Source of the DNA: Dulcicalothrix desertica PCC 7102
GTDB lineage: Bacteria; Cyanobacteriota; Cyanobacteriia; Cyanobacteriales; Nostocaceae
Length of the DNA stretch: 64,000 nt
Direction: 5' to 3'
Assembly (NCBI RefSeq): GCF_003991905.1
Contig: NZ_RSCL01000028.1
Location: 60,390 to 124,389, forward strand
Positions 18,306 to 26,919 of the stretch are shown in pieces. The notes beneath the pieces are model-generated. The model did no database searches. It worked only from the letters and a program-made list of their open reading frames with translations, and was not told the DNA's origin. Made by a program: the position numbers and the translations under genes. Position 1 is the stretch's first letter; every line of letters starts with the position of its first letter.

Positions 18306-19425
18306 CGATTTAATTTTAGAAATACCACAGCAAGCTTTTGACGAAGCTTGGGATAGTCAAGTTTATTCTAATTCTACTGCCCGTTATCAAGCGTATATAA
18401 ATGAACTTTGCCTAAGTAGTATCTTGCCCTGGTTACAACAAGATAATCGAACTCAGGCAAAGGTATTTTATAATACCACTGCATCACCCAGCTTTTGGGA
18501 ACTGGTTAATGGGACCGTTATAAATGTAGACTCGATGAGAATTGTTTTAGTTCCACAAGAAACTATTGATTTGAGCGAGTTACGAGTTCCTCAAGAATGG
18601 GTAGATATACCCGGTTTAGTTGGAGATTATTATTTAGGAGTGCAAGTTATACCCGAAGATAGATGTATTCGTGTTTGGGGTTACTGTACACATTTACAAC
18701 TTAAAATGTCAGGGATATATGATTCTTACACTCGAACTTATGCGGTTGATGCGAGTGATGTTAACGACATAAATATATTTACTTTTGCCATATCTTCTGA
18801 ATTTATTGAACCAACTCGTGCAGAAGTGTCATCTTTACCAGCTTTATCTACTACGGTTGCTCAAAATTTAATTACACGTCTTGGGAATTCTGGTATTGTA
18901 TCACCTCGTCTTGAAATTCCTTTTCAAACATGGGGCGCCTTAATTGAAAATGGGGGTTGGCGCCGAAGTTTATATCAGCATCGAATTGGGCAACCAGAAC
19001 AATCTATAATTGAGTGGCTACGAAACGGTGTGACGCAAGCTGCACAACAGTTAGGTTGGGGCAATCTTAATTTACAACATCTTGGCGCCGCACGAAGTAT
19101 TGAGCAAATGGCGCCTAACAGTATTTTGGCACGACAATTAACAATAGCAGGGCAAATATATGAATTGCGGATAATTCCTCAAGTTAACGAAGAATATACA
19201 ACATGGCGATTTGAACTGCGCTCAGGTGGAGTGGGTATTATTCCCGGAGGTTTTAAGTTGAGACTACTAACAGAAGATTTACAACCTTTCCCTGATAACG
19301 AAGATATTGCTACGACAGCGACAGAACAATTGTTCGTAGAAGTAGCTTTAGAACCAGGGGAAGGAATAGTTTGGGAGATTGAACCAGTTCCAGAAAATTA
19401 TGACCAAGAGATTTTAAGATTTTAA
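18292..19425 (+). CDS. DUF1822 family protein (copy 1)
   Basis: About 377 residues from ATG 18292 (MLVINDLILEIPQQAFDEAW). Conserved blocks shared with the copy at 43197 are VPQEWVDIPGLVGDYYLGVQ, RVWGYCTH, RLGNSGIVSPRLEIPF and WRRSLYQHRIG. No signal peptide, membrane segment or enzyme motif is seen; the fold looks beta-rich. DUF1822 has no established function. The start overlaps the sigma gene by 14 bp, which suggests translational coupling and a matched amount of the two proteins. A role as sigma regulator is my inference. Confidence 0.8.
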   Translation: MLVINDLILEIPQQAFDEAWDSQVYSNSTARYQAYINELCLSSILPWLQQDNRTQAKVFYNTTASPSFWELVNGTVINVDSMRIVLVPQETIDLSELRVPQEWVDIPGLVGDYYLGVQVIPEDRCIRVWGYCTHLQLKMSGIYDSYTRTYAVDASDVNDINIFTFAISSEFIEPTRAEVSSLPALSTTVAQNLITRLGNSGIVSPRLEIPFQTWGALIENGGWRRSLYQHRIGQPEQSIIEWLRNGVTQAAQQLGWGNLNLQHLGAARSIEQMAPNSILARQLTIAGQIYELRIIPQVNEEYTTWRFELRSGGVGIIPGGFKLRLLTEDLQPFPDNEDIATTATEQLFVEVALEPGEGIVWEIEPVPENYDQEILRF

Positions 19426-19779
19426 AGTTTCAAGGGCTTTGCTTTTTTGTAAGTCTATCACCAAATTGTCACTATCACGTCGAGCTTCCCAGGCGCCGAA
19501 GTTCCACCTTCCTATATTCCACTCTCCATGCATATAATTCTCATCTTCTGAAATTGTGCCAGTATATGTTATTGCTGCGGAAGAAGTCGTAATGTAACGT
19601 TTGATAAAACTAATACTTCGTCCAACTACTTTACCTTGAAGACGTGCTTCCCCCAAATAGCAGTCATCTAAAACATTACCGCTTAAAGTATTACCACTTT
19701 GAATAAGTGCTATTTCAAAGCGAGTTGGTGTCCCTAGTTGCCAGTACGTACCCAACCAAGTGCCATTTACATCTGCCAT
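19414..19779 (-). CDS. Small beta-rich protein of unknown function
   Basis: The 121-residue protein starts MADVNGTWLGTYWQLGTPTR, with repeated strand-like G(T/N)W and ALIQSGNTLSGNVLDD, suggesting a small beta-barrel or lipocalin-like sheet. No signal peptide. The last 12 bp overlap the convergent DUF1822 end. Its position against the sigma-DUF1822 pair may be chance. Confidence 0.6.
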   Translation of the reverse strand: MADVNGTWLGTYWQLGTPTRFEIALIQSGNTLSGNVLDDCYLGEARLQGKVVGRSISFIKRYITTSSAAITYTGTISEDENYMHGEWNIGRWNFGAWEARRDSDNLVIDLQKSKALETLKS

Positions 19780-19890
19780 AAGCTTTATAAATATGGAGCT
19801 ATTACTTATGGCTATTTTAATATGCCCTATTCAGGTAGAGTTATATAAAGTAGGAGAATTAAGAATTTCGTTTATAAAATAAGTTTATTT

Positions 19891-21012
19891 ATGGCGCCAG
19901 CTTCAGAATCAAATCAAAATGCGATTGGTGTAGCAGTAATTGGAACGGGGTTTGGGAATAAAGTTCATATTCCTGGATTTCAAGCACACCACCGTACCCA
20001 AGTAGCAGCAGTTTATCATCGCGATTTAGAAAAAGCCAAGCAGATTGCGACTGCAAACAATATACCCTATGCCAGCAATAATATAACTCATATTGTAAGT
20101 TTACCTGAAGTTGATGCAGTTAGTATATCAACGCCGCCATTCCTCCACTACGAAATGGCAAAAACTGTTTTAGAAGCAGGTAAACATCTACTGCTAGAAA
20201 AGCCTGTCACTTTAAATGTCAATGAAGCTATAGAATTATATCATTTGGCAAATCAAAAAGGAGCAACTGCCACAGTAGACTTTGAATTCCGGTTTATACC
20301 TGGGTGGCAATTCTTCGCAGAACTGTTAGAACAAAAATATGTAGGAAATAAGCGTTTAATTAGAATAGACTGGTTAGGCGCCTCACGTGCAGACGCAAGT
20401 CGTCCTTGGAACTGGTACTCACGTAAAGACCAGGGAGGAGGAGCATTAGGTTCATTAGGTTCCCATGCATTTGACTATATACATTGGTTATTTGGCCCAG
20501 TAAATAAACTTAGTGCAAATTTAACTACTGCTATTCCAAATCGTGTAGACCCCAGTACTGGGGAACTAAAAGCAGTAGATAGCGATGACACATGTATGTT
20601 GATGCTGGAACTAGCAGATGGAACACCGTGTCAACTCACAATTAGCGCAGTTGTACACGCACATCGTCCCCATTGGGTAGAAGTATATGGAGATGAGGGA
20701 ACATTAGTATTAGGCAGCGAAAACCAGAAAGATTATGTAAATGGATTTCATGTTCTAGGAAATAAAGTAGGGAAACCGCAAGCAGAAATAGAAATACCCA
20801 ACCATTACTTGTTTCCCAAAAATTACGCAGACGGTAGAATATCAGCATTTATTCGTGTTATTGATAACTGGGTAAAAGCTATCGACCAAAAACAACCAAT
20901 CACACCTTTATTGCGTGAAGGAGTATATTCACAACTTCTAATGGACTTAGCACACGAATCTAACGAAAAATCTCAATGGGTATACGTTCCAGACCTAACC
21001 ACCCTTATTTAA
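19891..21012 (+). CDS. Gfo/Idh/MocA family NAD(P)-dependent oxidoreductase
   Basis: The 373-residue protein has a Rossmann N-terminus (VAVIGTGFGNKVHIPGF) and the family motif LLEKPVTLNVNEA (EKP, with the Lys used for substrate/cofactor). GGGALGSLGSHAFDYIHWLF follows in the C-terminal domain, including the catalytic His. Such enzymes oxidise or reduce sugars, inositols or related polyols in the cytoplasm. The specific substrate cannot be told. A terminator-like hairpin follows at 21042. Confidence 0.92.
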   Translation: MAPASESNQNAIGVAVIGTGFGNKVHIPGFQAHHRTQVAAVYHRDLEKAKQIATANNIPYASNNITHIVSLPEVDAVSISTPPFLHYEMAKTVLEAGKHLLLEKPVTLNVNEAIELYHLANQKGATATVDFEFRFIPGWQFFAELLEQKYVGNKRLIRIDWLGASRADASRPWNWYSRKDQGGGALGSLGSHAFDYIHWLFGPVNKLSANLTTAIPNRVDPSTGELKAVDSDDTCMLMLELADGTPCQLTISAVVHAHRPHWVEVYGDEGTLVLGSENQKDYVNGFHVLGNKVGKPQAEIEIPNHYLFPKNYADGRISAFIRVIDNWVKAIDQKQPITPLLREGVYSQLLMDLAHESNEKSQWVYVPDLTTLI

Positions 21013-21041
21013 ATCGCAGCTAATCTATTACAATATCTTGA

Positions 21042-21070
21042 AATCTCTCCGCTTTAAAAAAACGGAGATT
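21042..21070. terminator. Hairpin between convergent genes
   Basis: AATCTCTCCG and CGGAGATT form a stem with one bulged base around an A-rich loop. It lies 30 bp after the oxidoreductase stop and just before the PEP-CTERM gene stop. No long U-tract follows on the plus strand. Confidence 0.5.
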
Positions 21071-21083
21071 CTAATTAAGCTGT

Positions 21084-21734
21084 TTATCTACTGGTGCCAA
21101 TCATTAGCCGTCGGCGCCGCATCAAACCAGCGTAAGTTATACCCACAGCAACCAAAGTCAAACCAATTGTTGGTTCTGGTACTTTTTGTGGAACTTGAAT
21201 AGAACCGCTCACTAGAGCTTGCCCTCTTAAGAGAATAGTTTCTCCCAAAGTAACTTTGTCTTCTTCAGAAAAATCAAGTATACCAGTAGCACCTTGAAAT
21301 ATGCCCTCGCCGCCAGTGATATTTAAAATACCAGAGCCTTTAGCAGTTAGTTTTTCAAAGTCAATTTTTGCCCCAGCATCAGCGGTTCCAAATAACTTGT
21401 TTGCCCCGTCTCCAAAGGTAATAAAGCCTTGTGGATAGCCTTGCAAACCATATATTGTTGGGTCTACGTTAAAGCGGACTTCTCCGGTAGCTACGTTAGT
21501 TTTAGAGTATACCAGCCCGCCGTATGTATCTAAGCCATAAGGCGCGTCAGTACTTACAGCACTCTCAATTACCTCTGCAAGGTCGTCAACTATAGGCTTA
21601 ATCTTAATTGTTGTTTCGTAATTACCGCTAAATGGGTAAATAGTTTGCGCGTTTGTTCTAGCTGCACCCGAAACAAAATTAAGTAAAGTCAGGACTAGTG
21701 GAAAAAACCACACACCATGTTGTCGGAGTATCAT
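21084..21734 (-). CDS. PEP-CTERM sorting-domain protein
   Basis: About 216 residues. An N-terminal signal peptide (VWFFPLVLTLLNFVSGAART) and the C-terminal sorting signal VPEPTIGLTLVAVGITYAGL followed by MRRRR match the PEP-CTERM class, processed by exosortase in Gram-negative exopolysaccharide producers. The body is beta-rich with repeated Gly/Asp loops and no known enzyme motif. The ATG at 21734 has an upstream GGAGG at good spacing and is preferred over the TTG two codons before. Confidence 0.85.
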   Translation of the reverse strand: MILRQHGVWFFPLVLTLLNFVSGAARTNAQTIYPFSGNYETTIKIKPIVDDLAEVIESAVSTDAPYGLDTYGGLVYSKTNVATGEVRFNVDPTIYGLQGYPQGFITFGDGANKLFGTADAGAKIDFEKLTAKGSGILNITGGEGIFQGATGILDFSEEDKVTLGETILLRGQALVSGSIQVPQKVPEPTIGLTLVAVGITYAGLMRRRRLMIGTSR

Positions 21735-21990
21735 TTGCAAGCCTCCAATATTGAAAAAATATTAATTTTCATAAAAAGGCTATCTTAACGTATACGAGTT
21801 AATGATTAAATAGCTTTTTTTACTCAACTTATTAATAAATATCAAATCCTAAGTTCGTTTGCTATTAACAATCTTTTGATTAACTTGTGAATTTTTTTGT
21901 TGTTGCAATAAACCACATTCCGCGCCTTCATCACAAGTTCATTAGTACTTAAAAAGTTTTCAGGAAATAGTGAAATTGGCGCCACCCTAC

Positions 21991-22421
21991 TCAAACGCTC
22001 GTTATCAATTCTTGAACTCGCTACCATTCGGAATGAGTGACAGAAAAGTTTGTTCCAAATGGTGTTTGTATAACTTGTAATTTATGTAAAACAGAATCAA
22101 ATTGTAATTTTTTTTTAATAGCGGGTTATTAAGGAGTTTTTGAGTAAATTTTACCGGAGCATAAAATCTAGCTTTTGCACGTATTGGCATTGTCCAAATA
22201 TCAATATCTGGATGTTCATCCATAAAGCTGAGAATATCAATAACTTCAGCGGTTGCGTAAATTCCTGCATCTTTTCCGGCAATCCAAATTAATACATTAT
22301 CTGATGGTTTAATTTCTTTTGTGTATCGAGTGACTAGCCAATAGATAATATCTAGCTTATGTATTGCGTCTTTAATACTGCTTGAAAAGTCCAGTATTGC
22401 ATTGTAAAATTCCTGGTTCAC
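21991..22421 (-). pseudogene. EVE-domain protein, frameshifted and with a nonsense codon
   Basis: The open frame (22421 down to 22005) begins MNQEFYNAILDFSSS and holds typical EVE features: IYWLVTRYTKEIKPSDNVLI, WIAGKDAGIYATAEVIDIL. After LLNNPLLKK the frame is wrong. If one A is removed from a run of nine (22108-22116), it continues QFDSVLHKLQVIQTPFGTNF then SVTHSEW, the expected EVE C-terminus. That frame then meets TAG at 22023-22021 where related sequences read through, followed by RVQELITSV and TGA at 21991. EVE domains bind modified bases in DNA or RNA. This copy is broken unless polymerase slippage or a sequencing error explains the first lesion. Confidence 0.75.
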
Positions 22422-22489
22422 ATAGTTTATAATATAATTTGTTTTCAGGATTGTGTGGTATTTTTTATTAAATTTAAAAAAATGGTTTT

Positions 22490-22525
22490 ATGTTGGGTTA
22501 CGCTGTCGCTTTACCCAACCTACAT
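22490..22525. repeat. TTGGGT/ACCCAA hairpin after trxA
   Basis: ATGTTGGGTTACGC ... TTACCCAACCTACAT, close to the element at 16999. It lies two bases beyond the trxA stop (minus strand) and may terminate its transcript. Confidence 0.6.
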
Positions 22526-22527
22526 TG

Positions 22528-22851
22528 TTAGAGTAGAGTTTTTACAGCATCGCTGAATTTTTCATAAGGTGATACTCCAACAATGGTTTCCATTAAGTTT
22601 CCATCTTTGTAAATCATTACTGCTGGAATACTGCGGATACCTAACCTTTTGGCAAGAGTTTTACTTTGGTCTAAGTCTACTTTCGCTACTTTGACGGTAC
22701 CTTCAAATTCTTGAGCTAACTTATCCATCATTGGAGCGACCATTTTACATGGTCCACACCAACTAGCTGTAAAATCAAATACAACTACTCCACTATCAGC
22801 AGTTATAATTGAGTCAAATTCTTCTTCTTTAATGTATGCAACTGTCTGCAT
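22528..22851 (-). CDS. trxA: Thioredoxin
   Basis: The 107-residue protein has the active site WCGPCKM and the cis-Pro segment IRSIPAVMIYKDG, plus DFTASWCGPC. It matches m-type thioredoxin in length and residues. Cytoplasmic disulfide reductase supplying electrons to peroxiredoxins such as the PrxQ at 14321. No other redox gene is adjacent. Natural ATG at 22851. Confidence 0.95.
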   Translation of the reverse strand: MQTVAYIKEEEFDSIITADSGVVVFDFTASWCGPCKMVAPMMDKLAQEFEGTVKVAKVDLDQSKTLAKRLGIRSIPAVMIYKDGNLMETIVGVSPYEKFSDAVKTLL

Positions 22852-23012
22852 AGATGCTCCTAGCGTTTGATAATTACTTGAATATAAACCTTTATCTATC
22901 CGAAAAGCCCTTTACTTTTCTTTCTATCTATACATCGCATTGTACTAAGTTTTGTATAGCTGGTGTACATATGAATCAAAACTTAAAAAAACTTAATAAT
23001 TTAGCAAGACTT

Positions 23013-23079
23013 AGAAACCGGGTTTCTTTATTAAAAACTTGTAATAAAAATAAAGATTTTGTTTAGAAACCCGGTTTCT
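23013..23079. repeat. 68-bp dispersed element with AGAAACC ends (copy 1)
   Basis: AGAAACCGGGTTTCT opens the element and AGAAACCCGGTTTCT closes it, with TTGTAATAAAAATAAAGATT in between. Copies lie at 37015-37084 and 58856-58922. This copy ends exactly at the stop codon of the MOSC gene. Confidence 0.75.
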
Positions 23080-23870
23080 TATGGCAAAATATGAATTTTA
23101 TCGTCAATTGAAATTAATTTTGCTTCTTCAGAGGTTGGTATACGAGTATTGACTGCTAAACGGAAAAAATGGTTAAAGCGTGACTTATTTGACCATTTTG
23201 GCAATGTTTGGCGCCTTTGTACAACAAAAGTTTTTTGGAAATTAGGTAGCTGTGTACCTGTTTGGGTGTTCCGAGTGACAACAACACAACGTTGACAAGG
23301 GTTAACACCAATAAATTTTACGTCTCCAATTTGAAAGTCAACAGTTTGGTTTGCTTCTGTAAATAAACAATCTTCCCAAAAAGCAGGGACACTACTAATT
23401 TCGATATTGCTACGAAACCGTAAACGCACCTCTTCTACATCGAGTTGAGGATACCATGATGCAACAGCTTCAAGTGTCGCAGTACTAATAATCGTCGGGC
23501 CAGGAGAAACAGTATCATCAGGAAACCCCATATCTAAATTTTGCTTTATCTGGACAGGGAAACCAAAGTACTCACTCAACCATCCTTCAAAAGCTTTACG
23601 TTCATCTTTAATATGAAACGTTACTTCAGCGAATTTAGGCGCCGACACAGTAACAGTGTTATTATTTAAATCAAATCGAGAACGTATTGCATGAACACGT
23701 TGATTAGACTTACCATTGACAAAATTACCCGATTCATCAACAATAGCAAACTCACGGTCAAATTGTAAGGCGCCACTATTCAAAATCCTTACACTCTCAA
23801 CTTCAACTCCATCTAAAGCCTTAATCGGATAAATAAATAATTTTGAAACAAAAGGAATAATATTATTCAT
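23079..23870 (-). CDS. MOSC-domain protein with N-terminal beta-barrel
   Basis: The 263-residue protein starts VSKLFIYPIKALDGVEVESV and LQFDREFAIVDE, the MOSC N-terminal beta-barrel. The MOSC domain follows with FIGVNPCQRCVVVTRNTQTG, including the conserved Cys of the mARC/YcbX type that ligates the molybdenum cofactor. Such proteins reduce N-hydroxylated compounds or carry sulfur for Moco. An electron-transfer 2Fe-2S domain, present in YcbX, is absent. A separate 2Fe-2S protein is encoded 3 kb away at 26920, but nothing links them. Confidence 0.88.
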   Translation of the reverse strand: MNNIIPFVSKLFIYPIKALDGVEVESVRILNSGALQFDREFAIVDESGNFVNGKSNQRVHAIRSRFDLNNNTVTVSAPKFAEVTFHIKDERKAFEGWLSEYFGFPVQIKQNLDMGFPDDTVSPGPTIISTATLEAVASWYPQLDVEEVRLRFRSNIEISSVPAFWEDCLFTEANQTVDFQIGDVKFIGVNPCQRCVVVTRNTQTGTQLPNFQKTFVVQRRQTLPKWSNKSRFNHFFRLAVNTRIPTSEEAKLISIDDKIHILP

Positions 23871-23881
23871 TTAAAAACCTC

Positions 23882-23909
23882 GTAGAGACGTTACATGTAA
23901 CGTCTCTAC
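23882..23909. repeat. 28-bp palindrome (copy 4)
   Basis: A perfect copy of GTAGAGACGTTACA plus complement, 11 bp upstream of the MOSC start codon and 22 bp beyond the Uma2 stop on the same strand. It separates the two genes and could terminate the Uma2 transcript. Confidence 0.9.
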
Positions 23910-23931
23910 ATTATAGGTAATTAACCGGACA

Positions 23932-24639
23932 TTATAGTTCAATGCCTCTTTCTTGTAATTGCCTTAACAGATCTTGGTAACGTTGACGTTCAAGTTCAGC
24001 TTGTTGTTCTGCGGATTGAGCGCGTTGTTCTGCTTCTTCACGCTTTTGTTTTTCTAGTTGACGCTCAAGGTCAATTTCAACGGGTGTTAAAAAAAGGCGC
24101 CCATCTGGACGATAAATTTCTAATGTTATTGTTAATACAAACCTAATTTTTAAACGTGGACTTGTCCAACCATTTATATTAGCAATCGGTACTAACCTGT
24201 TATTCGCGCGCGTCCAACCTTGTAAGTTATTTGTTTCTGGGTCATAAAGATAATACTCTTCTACACCGTATTTTTCATAAAAGTCACGCTTCAAATCCAT
24301 TTCTGGTTTATTGTTGCTTGGTGACAATATTTCAAAGACCACCTGTGGCGCAATATTTCCTTCTAAATGCTGTAAATATGAACCGCGATAACCCTTCGGT
24401 CTACCAAATACTACCATGACATCTGGCGCGCAGCATTTCTGACTTCCTTTAATCGGATACCATAATAGGTCTCCAGCAATGAATATATCTTGAATTGCTG
24501 CAAACAGCATTTCTAAATTTTCTTTAATTTTTACTATCCATTCATACTGTAATGTATTATCTGCCATTGGTTGACCGTCGCTTTCTGGGTAAATAAATCC
24601 TTCATCAGCGGTCGAACCATATGTAACTTGTCGTACCAT
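23932..24639 (-). CDS. Uma2 family (DUF820) PD-(D/E)XK nuclease-like protein
   Basis: About 235 residues starting MVRQVTYGSTADEGF. The DUF820 core reads APDVMVVFGRPKG, APQVVFEILSPSN and KYGVEEYYLYDPE, giving the D...ExL and K-type residues of a restriction-fold nuclease. The tail is a Glu/Gln/Arg-rich coiled coil (RQLEKQKREEAEQRAQSAEQ). Uma2 proteins are hugely expanded in cyanobacteria and their function is unsettled. The ATG at 24639 follows a strong GGAGGT; upstream in-frame residues look non-coding. Confidence 0.9.
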   Translation of the reverse strand: MVRQVTYGSTADEGFIYPESDGQPMADNTLQYEWIVKIKENLEMLFAAIQDIFIAGDLLWYPIKGSQKCCAPDVMVVFGRPKGYRGSYLQHLEGNIAPQVVFEILSPSNNKPEMDLKRDFYEKYGVEEYYLYDPETNNLQGWTRANNRLVPIANINGWTSPRLKIRFVLTITLEIYRPDGRLFLTPVEIDLERQLEKQKREEAEQRAQSAEQQAELERQRYQDLLRQLQERGIEL

Positions 24640-24829
24640 ATTGCAGCACCTCCAACTCCACGAGGTAGTTATCCTTAGTTTAGATGGTAGATCCAGAATT
24701 TTCCACCGCATCGTTAGGTAGTAAGATACTACGTACAATATATTTACTAGTTAGTTATATATGCCAGATTTTTAACTGGTATACAAGGTTAGGTAGCAAA
24801 TAGCACAGTGGGAATACTTGTCGCTATTA

Positions 24830-24854
24830 TTTTGTGCGCCAATGGCGCACAAAA
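24830..24854. promoter_or_regulatory. Perfect 11-bp inverted repeat, unknown role
   Basis: TTTTGTGCGCC-AAT-GGCGCACAAAA lies in the 337-bp divergent spacer between the Uma2 gene and the gene at 24977. It is not at a gene end on either side, so a terminator role is not obvious. A regulatory site or small-RNA terminator is possible. Confidence 0.45.
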
Positions 24855-24976
24855 ATCGTAATACAAATATACGGGTGCGATAATTCTTCTCTATGTATAG
24901 TTATATAAACATATGACTCATAAAGTTAAATTAAGCGTAGGAAAGCGGGATAATAATTTAAGCTTATCTTGTTCGT

Positions 24977-25831
24977 ATGCTTATGGTCTCAATATACGAT
25001 AGCAACCCGAATAGAGTCGTCGAAGCGATTGAGTTGGTGGATGATGAGTTATGGCAGCAGTCTGTGAAACTTAAAAATAAATGGCGCCTGGATAATTCTA
25101 ACCAATTAATCAACATACAAACACCCACTGCTCATTTGATACAACATATCAAGTCATATGCGAACGATTATCATTTGGCAAAGTCGATAGCGCATTTTAG
25201 CGATGCGGGTGAATTGTACGAACCATATGTAAAGCTGGTTGAGCAATGGGTTGAAACTACTGCTCATCATTATGAGTTAACGCCAGAAGTGTTAAAAGCC
25301 AAGGTTAATATTATGTTGGCACGAATTGCCCAGCATGATAAAAAGATACGTCGTATACGTATAGGGTTAGGCGCCTTATCTGTAGTATGTACAGCATGGA
25401 TGGGTTTTAATATTTACGATAATATCGGAGTTAGTAAACAGCGCTCAATAATTGAGCAACAGTTGGGGCAAGTGAATACTACATATAATCAGGTGTATTC
25501 AGAAGCGTTAAAGAGCTTTCCTGCTAAAAAGTCAAGAGGTATTTGGGGTTTTGCTAAGTATGTGGTTGGATATCAAGACCCACCACCCGATAGTTTATCT
25601 AAAGTCGAAATTCCTCAAAACCTGACTGTTGAGCAGGAAGAGTTGTTAGACAAGTTGAAAAGAGCTACTCAACAAAGAAAAATTGTTTTAAATGAATCGA
25701 ATAAATTGGGTAGTAAACAAAGTAAAATTGCTACAGCGATTGTTTTTAGCAGTTTGATGTTGATTTTTATCCCTTTGTATGGTTGGATATGGATTCCCGT
25801 AAATCGGAAGACGCAATATCGGCGCCTTTGA
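24977..25831 (+). CDS. Membrane protein of unknown function
   Basis: The 284-residue protein has a soluble N-terminal half (about 1-125), rich in helices, with QQSVKLKNKWRLDN and KSIAHFSDAGELYEPYV. A first membrane segment (IGLGALSVVCTAWMGFNIY) is followed by a coiled-coil-like region with KRATQQRKIVLNESNK and a second segment near the C-terminus (ATAIVFSSLMLIFIPLYGW). Two membrane passes with a periplasmic or cytoplasmic loop are likely. I recognise no family. It lies 64 bp upstream of cysK on the same strand. Confidence 0.65.
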   Translation: MLMVSIYDSNPNRVVEAIELVDDELWQQSVKLKNKWRLDNSNQLINIQTPTAHLIQHIKSYANDYHLAKSIAHFSDAGELYEPYVKLVEQWVETTAHHYELTPEVLKAKVNIMLARIAQHDKKIRRIRIGLGALSVVCTAWMGFNIYDNIGVSKQRSIIEQQLGQVNTTYNQVYSEALKSFPAKKSRGIWGFAKYVVGYQDPPPDSLSKVEIPQNLTVEQEELLDKLKRATQQRKIVLNESNKLGSKQSKIATAIVFSSLMLIFIPLYGWIWIPVNRKTQYRRL

Positions 25832-25895
25832 ATAATGCCAGAAACTTACCTGAATGAGTGAAAATTTTTATATGTGAAGATACAAGGTAAGTAAA

Positions 25896-26873
25896 ATGGA
25901 TATTAAAGACGGATTTGTTGGTACAGTTGGCAATACACCCCTAATTCGACTCAAGAGTTTTAGTGAGGAAACGGGGTGTAATATTTTAGCGAAGGCAGAA
26001 TTTCTGAATCCTGGAGGTTCTGTTAAAGACCGTGCTGCGCTGTATATTATTAAAGATGCCGAAGAGAAAGGTTTGCTTAAACCTGGTGGAACTGTAGTTG
26101 AAGGTACTGCGGGTAATACTGGTATTGGATTAGCTCATATATGTAACGCCAAGGGTTATAAGTGTTTGATTATTATTCCCGATACACAATCGCAGGAAAA
26201 AATGGATGCATTACGCGCGTTAGGTGCGGAAGTGCGACCAGTTCCAGCGGTACCATATAAAGACCCAAATAATTATGTTCGACTTTCGGGTAGAGTTGCG
26301 TCGGAGATGGAAAACGCTATTTGGGCAAACCAATTTGATAATTTAGCAAACCGTCGCGCACATTATGAGACTACAGCACGAGAAATTTGGGAACAAACGG
26401 ATGGCAAGGTTGATGGATGGATTTGTGCGACTGGTACGGGTGGAACGTTTGCTGGGGTTTCGATGTTTTTAAAAGAAAAAAATCCTGACATTAAATGTGT
26501 ACTCGCTGACCCAATGGGCAGTGCCCTATATAGTTATGTTAAGACTGGTGAGTTACATATGGAGGGTAGTTCTATTACTGAGGGTATTGGTAATAGTCGC
26601 GTTACGGCAAATATGCAGGATTTGAAAGCTGACGATGCGATTCAAGTTCACGACGAAGACGCGATTAAGGTTGTTTACCAATTATTACGCAAAGAAGGTT
26701 TATTAATGGGTGGTTCCACAGGTATTAATGTAGCAGGCGCCGTAGCTTTGGCGAAACAATTGCCACCTGGGTCTACCATTGTAACTATACTTTGTGATAG
26801 CGGCGCCCGTTATCAGTCTAGAATTTTCAACCCTGAGTGGCTGAAATCAAAAGGACTTTCACCAGATAATTAA
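25896..26873 (+). CDS. cysK: Cysteine synthase A (O-acetylserine sulfhydrylase)
   Basis: The 325-residue PLP enzyme has VGNTPLIRL, the PLP lysine in NPGGSVKDRAALYII, the phosphate loop GTGGTFAGVS and the substrate loop EGTAGNTGIG. It makes cysteine from O-acetylserine and sulfide in the cytoplasm. The DGFVGTVGNTPLIRLKSF start matches the cyanobacterial CysK subgroup. A hairpin terminator follows the stop by 4 bp. Confidence 0.93.
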   Translation: MDIKDGFVGTVGNTPLIRLKSFSEETGCNILAKAEFLNPGGSVKDRAALYIIKDAEEKGLLKPGGTVVEGTAGNTGIGLAHICNAKGYKCLIIIPDTQSQEKMDALRALGAEVRPVPAVPYKDPNNYVRLSGRVASEMENAIWANQFDNLANRRAHYETTAREIWEQTDGKVDGWICATGTGGTFAGVSMFLKEKNPDIKCVLADPMGSALYSYVKTGELHMEGSSITEGIGNSRVTANMQDLKADDAIQVHDEDAIKVVYQLLRKEGLLMGGSTGINVAGAVALAKQLPPGSTIVTILCDSGARYQSRIFNPEWLKSKGLSPDN

Positions 26874-26877
26874 AGTG

Positions 26878-26900
26878 GAACAGGCATCAAAAGCCTGTTC
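26878..26900 (+). terminator. Rho-independent-like terminator after cysK
   Basis: GAACAGGC-ATCAAAA-GCCTGTTC, an 8-bp perfect stem followed by ATTTATT. It lies before the ATG of the ferredoxin-like gene, so the in-frame codons upstream of 26920 are not coding. Confidence 0.75.
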
Positions 26901-26919
26901 ATTTATTCTAAAATTAAAA

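Noticed and set aside
21842..22027. 61-residue frame downstream of the EVE gene
   Set aside because: It overlaps the true EVE 3' end (RVQELITSV) in another frame.
22854..23066. 70-residue frame between trxA and the MOSC gene
   Set aside because: It covers the trxA promoter and the 68-bp dispersed element; no conserved pattern.
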